Below, in pieces: positions 40,304 through 48,800 of a stretch of DNA of 53,372 nucleotides (its first letter is position 1; the number at the start of each line of letters is the position of its first letter). The notes under the pieces are model-generated. The model worked only from the letters and a program-made list of their open reading frames with translations. It was not told the DNA's origin and did no database searches. Made by a program: the position numbers and the translations under genes. This DNA is from CAZMNY01 sp964635375 (GTDB lineage Bacteria; Planctomycetota; Planctomycetia; Pirellulales; Pirellulaceae), in NCBI GenBank assembly GCA_964635375.1, contig CAZWOU010000025.1:1-53372 (forward strand). The letters are read 5' to 3'.

Positions 40304-43030
40304 CTACGCCTTAGCGTCGTCGCCCTCCCCTTCCCAGACCAAGTCCCTGCGGCCAAAGCTCATCTGCTCGAAGGACTTCTTGTAAGGCGACTCGCCGGTC
40401 TTCTCGACCTTGCCAACTCCGAGCTTGTAGCGATAGTTATCGCTGAGAGGATCGGGCACGCGCGGCGACAAAGCGTTGGCAGGGTCCTTGGTGTGGAGGT
40501 TAAACATGAAGGAGACGCCTTGCTTCACAGCCGGCGTCACAATGGCGACGGCGGTAACGCTGGCTTTCTCAAGTTTGATGTGACCGTTCTTCAACAGCGT
40601 GGTGAAGGAGAAATCTCCGTCCAATTTGCCCGCGCCGCGGACCCCCTGGAAGCCACTCACCTGCACGGGCACTCGCTCGCTGGAGACCTTCAGTTCGTCT
40701 CCGCTTTCGATGCCCCTGGCTTTGGCGTCCTCGGGATGGATCTCCAAGAAGTTCGCGGGCCAGCGATCGATGATGTAAGGGCGTCGCTCAATGTCGTCGA
40801 AGCCCGATTGCCAGATCTCGTTGATCCGGCCGTTGGTGACCCACAATTCACCATCCGCTTCCTTGGGGCTCTGCCACGCATGGAAGTCCGAAAAGATATC
40901 CCAAGGTGACTTCTGGATATTGACCTTACCGCTTTGGGTATTGAAAGCGGACATGATCTTGGAGTGGATCGTCGGTCCCTGCGGCCCGGTTTCGGGTAGC
41001 TTAACGGTTGCATCGTGCAACCGCTTGGTGCCGATCAGTTCGCCGTCCTGGTAGCGGATCGGGCCCTGGATGCCATGGGTGCCGTACGCGCGAAGCAGTT
41101 CGTGCGACTTGATCCCCTTGTTCTTGGCGAGCCAGACGAGGGGGAGGTAGTCCTTACGGCTACCGCGAGTGAAGCGAGCAGCCTCTTCGAACACTTCGTT
41201 CGAGTCCTTCCAGCCGAATCCGTCAAAGCCCATGGCTTGGCCGAACATCGAGACAATCTCCCAGTCGGGCTTCGCCTCGCCGGGCGCATCGTAGAACTTC
41301 GAGTAGAGTCGCAACCGCCGCTCGCCATTGGCGCGGGCGAAGTCGCACTCTCCCCACGTAGCCGCGGGCAGAACGATGTCCGCGATCGTCGTGCCGATCG
41401 GATTCCGCAGGTAGATGTCCTGGTGAACGAGCACGGTCCCGCCACTGTCGACACGTTTCTTGAACGTCTCGATGGCGGCCGCCTTGTCCGCGCTGGTCAG
41501 TTGATGCGGATTTCCACGAGTTAACTTCTCCAGGGTGGCCGCCAAACTTTGCGAGCCGGTCATGGCCGTTGTCCAGGTGCAGCCCACTACGTAGGCAAAG
41601 CGAACGTGGCCCGCTTCAACCCAACGGTCGAGATCCAGCGGCTTTCGCCTCCGGCCGGGGTACTTCTCGGGCGACTTGGCGATGTTGTAAAGCCCACCCT
41701 TGATCCCGCCTCGCTGGTGGCCTCCCATCCGAGAGATCATCTGACCTGGTCGGTTGCCTGTTCCGCAGCAAACGGCGACCATGCCGAGCGATGCGGTGTT
41801 CGTGTAGTTGTTTGACCAGTAGTTGCCCTTCTCCATGCCGATCATCGTCTTGGTCCGAGTGCCGTCGGCTTTTGGCTTGGCCATCATCTCGGCCGCCTTG
41901 ACAATCTTCTCTGCGGCGACGCCAGTGATCTTCGCAGCGACGTCAAGTTTCGCCTCTTCCTGGCTGAGAAGCCACTCGCGGTATTGACCGAAGTCGTTTC
42001 CTTGGAGCTTGCCCCAAGTTGTCCGCCACTGCCAGCCCGTGTCGCGGATACCACGGCCGAAACCGCTGTCCTGCTCCCACTTACTGGCGGTATACTTTTC
42101 GATCCACTCTTTGTCTTCCCAACCGTTTTCCAGGATGACGCGAATGATCGCCATGTGCAAAACGGTGTCAGTACCCGGGATCAGGTCAAGATGCAGACCG
42201 CCTCGGGACTCGGCGAAAGCGACGCCGGTTGTCTTGCGGGGCACGGCAAAAATCAACTTGGTCCCACGCTCCTCGACGCCCTTCATGATCCACGATTGGA
42301 AAAGGACGGTTTTAGTTTCGTAGGGGTCGGTTCCCGAGATGAACATCGTGTCGGCCAGCGAGTAGTCCTCGTAGCTGGCCGCAAAGTTGTCGAATCCCAT
42401 ATCCCGCCACCCTGGGGTGTCTTCGGCGTTCGATGGGTTGTCGTGGAATGCGAAGGCCAGCGTTTCGACGTGGCGCAACGCCAGCTTTGTCAACGCGTAG
42501 GTGTTCTCGAAGAATTGGTAGGAATATTGCTTCTGAGCCCAAGCGTTCTCGCCGTAGTTCTTGAGGACGTATTTGGAGACTTCCGCCATGATCTCGATGG
42601 CGTCTTCCCAAGTCGTCCGCACCAATTTGTCGCCCACGCGGATTTGCGGGAATTGCAACCGGTCCTTTGTGGGTGTCTCAGGGTTGTAACACTTCTTCGC
42701 GATGCAGCCGCCGCGGATACTGTGGGTGCCGCCGACGTTGACCACTTTGCTATCGGCATCGGGGATGATGACGACGTTATGTTTCTTGCCATCGACCGAG
42801 ACGATGTTGTGCATGTTGGGGCTAATCCACTTGCCCGAACTTGCCGCGACCGGATAGTCGACGCCTAGCTTGTTCTCAGCTGCCTTGAGACCGCCTTCTT
42901 TTCCCACAGGCCACCGATAGACCTTGTACCCGCAGGCGACGATGCAGTAGTCGCATGCGGTGGTAAGGACTTCCGCGTCCGGCGGAGGCAATGGAACCTT
43001 GTTCTGAGGTGTGTCTTGTGCGTTGGCCAT
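40304..43030 (-). CDS. aioA: Molybdopterin subunit of an arsenite-oxidase-like enzyme (AioA type)
   Basis: AioA carries the Mo-bis(MGD) centre and a [3Fe-4S] cluster and oxidises As(III) to As(V). In this 908-residue protein the cluster motif is C26-x2-C29-x3-C33 and, 71 residues after the last Cys, S104 stands where other DMSO-reductase enzymes have a fourth Cys. That spacing matches, from memory, the Cys21/24/28-Ser99 set of the Alcaligenes faecalis enzyme. Residues fitting the arsenite pocket are H196 and E203 (HDNPSNAE, one residue shorter than the reference) and R434-x3-H438 (RMGGH). It has no Tat signal, as expected, because AioB exports the pair. It is ~80 residues longer than classical AioA and differs after RMGGHQ, so a sister clade with another substrate is possible. 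AAGGAG lies nine bases before the ATG. Confidence 0.82.
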   Translation of the reverse strand: MANAQDTPQNKVPLPPPDAEVLTTACDYCIVACGYKVYRWPVGKEGGLKAAENKLGVDYPVAASSGKWISPNMHNIVSVDGKKHNVVIIPDADSKVVNVGGTHSIRGGCIAKKCYNPETPTKDRLQFPQIRVGDKLVRTTWEDAIEIMAEVSKYVLKNYGENAWAQKQYSYQFFENTYALTKLALRHVETLAFAFHDNPSNAEDTPGWRDMGFDNFAASYEDYSLADTMFISGTDPYETKTVLFQSWIMKGVEERGTKLIFAVPRKTTGVAFAESRGGLHLDLIPGTDTVLHMAIIRVILENGWEDKEWIEKYTASKWEQDSGFGRGIRDTGWQWRTTWGKLQGNDFGQYREWLLSQEEAKLDVAAKITGVAAEKIVKAAEMMAKPKADGTRTKTMIGMEKGNYWSNNYTNTASLGMVAVCCGTGNRPGQMISRMGGHQRGGIKGGLYNIAKSPEKYPGRRRKPLDLDRWVEAGHVRFAYVVGCTWTTAMTGSQSLAATLEKLTRGNPHQLTSADKAAAIETFKKRVDSGGTVLVHQDIYLRNPIGTTIADIVLPAATWGECDFARANGERRLRLYSKFYDAPGEAKPDWEIVSMFGQAMGFDGFGWKDSNEVFEEAARFTRGSRKDYLPLVWLAKNKGIKSHELLRAYGTHGIQGPIRYQDGELIGTKRLHDATVKLPETGPQGPTIHSKIMSAFNTQSGKVNIQKSPWDIFSDFHAWQSPKEADGELWVTNGRINEIWQSGFDDIERRPYIIDRWPANFLEIHPEDAKARGIESGDELKVSSERVPVQVSGFQGVRGAGKLDGDFSFTTLLKNGHIKLEKASVTAVAIVTPAVKQGVSFMFNLHTKDPANALSPRVPDPLSDNYRYKLGVGKVEKTGESPYKKSFEQMSFGRRDLVWEGEGDDAKA

Positions 43031-43087
43031 GTTGGTATTCTCCTTGTGTCGCCAGACGGGTACGAAGTCGAACCGGGCGGTGGTGGG

Positions 43088-43669
43088 CTAAATGAGGGCG
43101 GGGGGATCAGCACTGTCGCGTTTGCCGTAAATCAGCCCCAGGACCCCGGTCGCGTAGATGTCGTTGCCATCGGCTTCGAGCACCACTTGAGGCAGGCTCT
43201 GCGTGGCATGACCAGCGACCACCATCCCATGGCGTCTGAGATCAAACGTTGTCAGGTGCAGGGGACACGGCCCCAAGATCTTGTGGTCTTTCAGATACGT
43301 TCTGTCGGTTCCGCTTAAGTCGCCGCCGACATGGGTACACAAGGTGCTGAACGCGACGATATCGGAGTTGGGGCCGACCCCGCCACTCGCCGGAACTCCA
43401 AGCTTCACAATGAAGCTAAGCGAGTTGAGATCGCTTGCGTCGAATGGATAAAACATCGCCACCGGAGTGTCGACCTTCAGATCGCTCAAACTGGCGACCT
43501 TCTTTCTCTCGTACGCGGCCACTTCGGCCATCAGCTCTTCCGCCATGCCGCTTTCGGTAAACTGCGAGGCGAGCATCATTGACGTAACGGTCGCGCCGCT
43601 GGAGGTCAGAAGAAACCGCCTTCGCGACAGACAGGAACGTTCCGCTGGGGAACCTTGCTCTTTTTGCAT
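43088..43669 (-). CDS. aioB: Rieske subunit of an arsenite-oxidase-like enzyme (AioB type)
   Basis: AioB passes electrons from AioA to a c-type cytochrome or azurin. The 193-residue protein starts with a twin-arginine signal (LSRRRFLLTSSGATVTSMM) that would export the folded pair. The [2Fe-2S] ligands are C111 and H113 (STLCTHVGGDL) and C135 and H138 (GPCPLHLTTFD). The two extra Cys that form a disulfide in bc1-type Rieske proteins are missing (G and L at those places), which is what I expect of AioB. GAGGAA lies seven bases before the ATG. The gene lies 57 bases upstream of aioA, in the canonical aioBA order. Confidence 0.87.
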   Translation of the reverse strand: MQKEQGSPAERSCLSRRRFLLTSSGATVTSMMLASQFTESGMAEELMAEVAAYERKKVASLSDLKVDTPVAMFYPFDASDLNSLSFIVKLGVPASGGVGPNSDIVAFSTLCTHVGGDLSGTDRTYLKDHKILGPCPLHLTTFDLRRHGMVVAGHATQSLPQVVLEADGNDIYATGVLGLIYGKRDSADPPALI

Positions 43670-43764
43670 TAGACTATTCCTCGTATTCTATGGAGCAGGT
43701 CGTTGAGAGCCTGCCGGTTGCAAACTTGATTCAGGCGGGTTGAACACCAGCCCACGAGTCGTCG

Positions 43765-45750
43765 CTACTCTTCTCCGCCGCTCAGGAAACTGGGAACGGG
43801 GGCTTTTCTCGGGTAGACCGTCAACAACAAGGTTTGATCCGCCGTGACGCCCTTCTCGGTTTTCGATTGAATCGTAATCGTGATCGGCATGTCTTTGCCA
43901 GACTTCAGCGATTCGGCTGGCGGCTGGGCGTTTACCCAAGTCACGCGCCCGGAAGCCGCGTCGATTGCGACCCCTTTGGGTCCAGACACGAGCGACCAGG
44001 TGACTTTCACCGCGGCCTTTCGGTCTGTGACGTTTGCCTCCAAATTGACGACCGGAATCGGGTTGCCGATGTAGGTTTCGCCGAGGTAAACAAAGGCCAT
44101 CGGATCGGGAAGCTTGGGTGGCGTCTGGGCCGAACCCCAAGGCTCCAGCGTTCGCATTTCCTCACCAGAGAGGCTTCCGAGGAAGGCGACGAGGTCTTTC
44201 TTCTCGGGCTCGGTGAGATTTAGCTTCTTCATCAGCTTCGACTTGTTGTCGATGCCGAAGGTGTACTTGGTCCAGTTCGCTTCGCCGCCCTTGTTGTAGA
44301 ACTCGACAACTTCTTCGAGGGTGTCGAAAACGCCGTTGTGCATATAGGGAGGCGTGTACTCGAGGTAACGCAGCGGAGCGGCTCGGAATTTACCAATGTC
44401 CTCTTTGCGCTTGCTGACGAAGTACAGACCGAGGTCATGTTTGCCGTTGCGGTAGGAGTCTTCACTCACACCTTTGCTGAAGTACTGGAAGCGGTGGGTG
44501 ATCTGTTGGATCGGATCCTCCAGAAAGCTCTCTGCCTGCGGCAGTCCCAAGTTGTAATACTTCTGGTCGCTCAAGACAGGACCATTGTGGCACTGGATGC
44601 AGCCCGCTTTTCCTTGGAACAGGTCGAGGCCGCGGATTTGGGAAGCATCGAGGGCAGTCTTGTCGCCCAGCAAGTAGCGATCGAAGGGGGTGTCGGGTTG
44701 GAGCAGCGTTCGCTCAAACGCGCCGATGGCTCGCCAAGCGTCGTCGAGCAAGGGCGTGTGTGTGCCAAACACCTCTTTGAACATTTTCACGTAGTCGGGG
44801 CATTGGCGAAGCCGCTCTTCCATCATGTCGGTCTTGCCGTTGCCGCTGAGTCCGGTGTTGGCGCTTTTTCCTTGTGGTTCCAGCGCTTTCGCCGACCCGT
44901 CCCAGAATAGCTTCCACATGTAGGCGGAGTTGAGCGCCGTGTGGGAGTTTCGCCAGTGCGAGGTTCCCGGGTAGCCACGACTGATGGCGGAGTTCAATCC
45001 CCAGCCTTGGTCAGGAGCGTGGCAGGTCGAGCAGGCAACACTGTTGTCACCCGACAGACGAGCGTCAAAGAACAAGAGCATTCCAAGTTGAACTTTTGGA
45101 TCGTCCCTGCGAGGAAAGCCCTTGTCGTTGTACGGCGTTGCGGGGTCGTCCTCTTGGTAGAGCAGTTGTTTGTTGTCGCCGGGAATCGGCGGGGGCGGCA
45201 GGGGTTGTAGCGCTGGGAAGTTCTTACCGTTTAGGTTGACGAAGCCGCCATCGCTACGGCGCGAGTGGGCGATGCTCTCGAGGCATTCGCACCAATTGGA
45301 TTCGGATCTTGCCAGGACCGGGTCGACGCCAAGGTCCAGCAGCAGTTGGTGTACGGGGATGTCCGCTGTCGGTCCGGGAGGAGTTAGGCCTACGAGTTGC
45401 CGAAGCGCGATTCGTATCGAGTTGAGCTGGCCAGCGTGTTTTCCACTTGCCAGCGGAATCCCCGCGATTGTCTTTTCGACATCTGCCCGCAACTTCTCCT
45501 GCTTGGCTTTCAACTCACGAATCGTGTTTTGAAGCTCCGGCAAGAGGTCGTCGGCGACGACGATCAGACGTATCTTGGCCTTACTCAAGAGGGCCTGGGT
45601 CTTGACTAATTCATCCAGTTGTTTCGCCGCTTGTTCGACTTGTTCGACTTCCGGATCGGCAGCGCCGAGCTCGGCGGTTGGAACCAGATAAGCCGTGACC
45701 AAAACGGCCACGCAGGCGACCGAGAAGCAGTTCCGCCAATTGGCCAACAT
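43765..45750 (-). CDS. Secreted di-heme peroxidase-like (MauG/CcpA-type) protein
   Basis: A 661-residue protein with a signal peptide (MLANWRNCFSVACVAVLVTA), a coiled coil (about 35-100), and a di-heme peroxidase domain with two heme sites: CSTCH (240-244) and CIQCH (384-388). GYPGTSHWRNSHT and PYMHNGVFDTLEEVVEFY are the usual family blocks. The C-terminal ~130 residues look like an Ig-like domain (PVVNLEANVTDRKAAVKVTWS). The ATG at 45748-45750 is fixed by AAGGAG six to seven bases upstream; a start at 45801 is rejected. The closest relative in the window is the C-terminal domain of the giant protein encoded just upstream, and the two may have arisen by duplication. Confidence 0.88.
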   Translation of the reverse strand: MLANWRNCFSVACVAVLVTAYLVPTAELGAADPEVEQVEQAAKQLDELVKTQALLSKAKIRLIVVADDLLPELQNTIRELKAKQEKLRADVEKTIAGIPLASGKHAGQLNSIRIALRQLVGLTPPGPTADIPVHQLLLDLGVDPVLARSESNWCECLESIAHSRRSDGGFVNLNGKNFPALQPLPPPPIPGDNKQLLYQEDDPATPYNDKGFPRRDDPKVQLGMLLFFDARLSGDNSVACSTCHAPDQGWGLNSAISRGYPGTSHWRNSHTALNSAYMWKLFWDGSAKALEPQGKSANTGLSGNGKTDMMEERLRQCPDYVKMFKEVFGTHTPLLDDAWRAIGAFERTLLQPDTPFDRYLLGDKTALDASQIRGLDLFQGKAGCIQCHNGPVLSDQKYYNLGLPQAESFLEDPIQQITHRFQYFSKGVSEDSYRNGKHDLGLYFVSKRKEDIGKFRAAPLRYLEYTPPYMHNGVFDTLEEVVEFYNKGGEANWTKYTFGIDNKSKLMKKLNLTEPEKKDLVAFLGSLSGEEMRTLEPWGSAQTPPKLPDPMAFVYLGETYIGNPIPVVNLEANVTDRKAAVKVTWSLVSGPKGVAIDAASGRVTWVNAQPPAESLKSGKDMPITITIQSKTEKGVTADQTLLLTVYPRKAPVPSFLSGGEE

Positions 45751-45853
45751 GGGAATCTCCTTATAACAGCTCAGGAAGTTGTTCGGTGGGTGGGCCGGCA
45801 ATCGAAGTTCCGCGCCCAGTTGTAATGTGTGACTCTTCGTTAGTTGCGCGTTG

Positions 45854-48800
45854 TCAGTTGCGTTTCGTATACCACGCTGGATAGGCTACGTACTCGGGCA
45901 GATCTTTTTGCTCGAGCTGGATGTTGATCTCGTCGCCGCTGAGGGCGTTGAGGAACGCGACCAGGGCCGCCTTCTCTTCATCATTCAAGCCAAGCGGCTT
46001 GAGCAGGGGATCTTTGTTACGGAAAATCGTCTCGCCGCCGCCAGCGTTGTAGAAGTCGACAACCGCTTCCAGCGTCGGCAACATGCCGTTGTGCATGTAA
46101 GGAGCCGTACGGGCGACTTCGCGAAGCGAGGGCGTAAGGAACTGACCGAAGTTCTTGTACTGTTTCGTCACGCCGAAGTGTCCCGGGTCATTCCTCCAAT
46201 TCATGTAGTTGGGGACGCCGATGAACTTAAGCTGTGAGCGGAACGTGATGACCCGGAAGGGATCGCTGAAGACTTCCGGATTCTCAGGGACGCCGATGTT
46301 GCGCGGCTCCTCGTCCGAAAGGTATGGGCCGCTGTGGCACTTAACGCAACCCGCCTTGCCGGTAAACAGAGCCATACCCTGTTTGGCTTCGTCCGAGAGG
46401 GCTTTTTCGTCGCCATTCAGATAGTTGTCGAGCGGCACATTGCGAGAGACGAGGGTTTCTTCAAATGCCTTAATAGCTTTGGTGATCTTCGTCAGACTCG
46501 GTTCGCCAAGCCCCGATTTCTCGAATAGGGCAACGTACTCGGGAATCTGCTTTTGCCGTTCGAGCATGACTCGGCCATCGGAGCTCATGAAGTGCGAGTC
46601 GTTGATCGAGTCGCGAGCTTGAGTGGCCAGGTCGTCGCCGCCGAGCCGTCCATCCCAATAGAGATACTTGGCGAAGCGTGCGTTCAAGACCGTGGGTGCA
46701 TTACGAAAGTAGCGCGTCCCTGGATAACCGGTCGACAAGGGGTCGCGAGTCGCCCAGCCTTCGGCTGGGTTTTGGGATTGGGCGCAGGGGATGTGCGCAT
46801 AGCCAGAGATGCGGTTGTCAAAGAACAGCATCATCCCCAGTTCCACAAGAGTGGCGTCGGGCGCGTCTTGAGCCGGAAGTGCCGCGAGGCCGGGAACATC
46901 GATCGGTTTGGCGCCAGCTGGCGGCTTGGGCATATCCAACAGATACGCCAATGCGAGCTTTACCTTCTCGGCGGACGTCTTGGCGCCTGCCGTGATCGCG
47001 GGCGCACCGCCAATCGCTCCTCCACCCAGCTTGCGAAGCCCGCCAGTGGCCTTATCATCCGCCTTTTTCGGTCCAAGCGAGCGAATTTGGGCTGACACGG
47101 GAGCGTGTCCCAAAGCGGCGAAAGCGACAGTGGCGACCAACAGCAGCAGTCCGATCATGCGGACGCCACGGTGCCGCCGACGAGCCAGTACGATACCGCC
47201 GCCGAGCAGGGGAAGCAGCACAAGCCAAGGGAACGACTCACGACTCTCTTTGGTAACCTGAGCGTCATTCACGGTATCCTCCTTGGGAAGCTCGAGTGCG
47301 CCAACGGAGACAGCACTTCGGCCTTGCCCTTTGAGTTGGTAAGAATCGAGGGAAGCGATCGGTTGGTCACCGGCCACGGGACGGCCAGCTTGGGCGTCAC
47401 CGCCCCCGATCACGCGAAGCAATCCCCATTGGCCCGCCTCTGCATAGGCCAAGCGGTGGCTCATGTAGACATAGTCGCCGGGGATTTGGTGGCGTCCACC
47501 AGCGGTAACGTTGACTTCCAACGCTTCCGTGGCGCCAAGTTGTTCGGCCTCCAGCAGCTCGGTCCCTTCCATTTCAGGTTCGAGTTTCCACTGATGGCCT
47601 TCCAAGCTGAAGATCGTGTTCTGCTCACTGTGAGCTCCAAACACGTGAATCCGCACGTCGTCTCCGGGAAGGGCCTCGATGATCGGCGTCGCCGGGTCAT
47701 CTTTGCCGTTGGTGACGTAACCATCTTCCAGTTCGACACCGTAGTGCTCCGCTCTCCAAACCAGCGGTTCGATACGGTAGTTGACAGCCGCCAAGCCGCC
47801 TGCGTCACGCACATAGGGCATGTACGCGGTTCCGATGACGTTGTCTTCGTCCTGGAAGTAGAGGGCCGCGTCGCGGTAACTGCCTCGGCCCTTGTTCTCA
47901 GCGATCGTCTCGTCAACGACCACGTCGGCTCGCCACGAGTTCTTCATCGAAACATCAGCGCCAGTCGCAGGATCGTAGTACTCCGATCCACGTGGGCCGA
48001 CGATGATGGCGCCGTAGAGCCCGTCTCGTTGATGCTTCGTGACATCGCCCCAGTCCGTGACCAGAGCAGCCGCTTCGCCATACTCAGGATGAGCATAGAA
48101 CGTGTAGGTGCGAGTCTCGCCCGGCGCGATCGTTTGGTCACCCGGGTTGTTGCCGACGTTGATGCCCAACGAATCCTTCGGATCGTAGGCCAACATGTCC
48201 GCGTGGAATGAAGCCCGACCTTCCTTCAGTCGGTTGGTGAGGTTGATCTTGATCACATCGCCCACGTTCACTCGGAGTGTCAGTGGGTGGAAGTGCTTAC
48301 CCTTCTCGACGTCTTTCAATTCGTCATCGAGCACATAGCACTTGCCAGTCGGGTTTTCCGTGATAATCGACCGGTTGGTGCCTTCGACATCGATCGAAGC
48401 GCCGTCGATCAGGGGATTCAAATCCATCGGCATGTCGACAGCCGAGACATTGAACGTCTTGACTGGGGCATCGGCGGGATAGAAAGTCTTGGCCGACTTG
48501 GGGATTTCCTCGCGGCCCGGAAGGGGCTGCAGGTTGTCCTGCTTTTCGTCCTCGACTCGAATAATCCCCCACATGCCTTCGCCCAGGTGGGACATCCGGC
48601 CACTGTAGTAGAGGTAGTCCCCAGCCTGCTGCTGCGGGCCTCCCGCGGCCGGGATCGCCAAGTCGTATCGTTCGGCGATTCCCAGATGGATGGAACTCTT
48701 GGGACGGGCGTTCGGTGCGTAACGTTCAAGCGGGAACCAGTGCCCGTTGACATGAATCGTGTGCATTTCGTTGCCCGAATGGTCGAGGGCTCGAAGCACA

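Noticed and set aside
47105..48211. A 368-codon plus-strand open frame
   Set aside because: Antisense to cupredoxin domains 5-6 of the giant oxidase. No ribosome site or motif.
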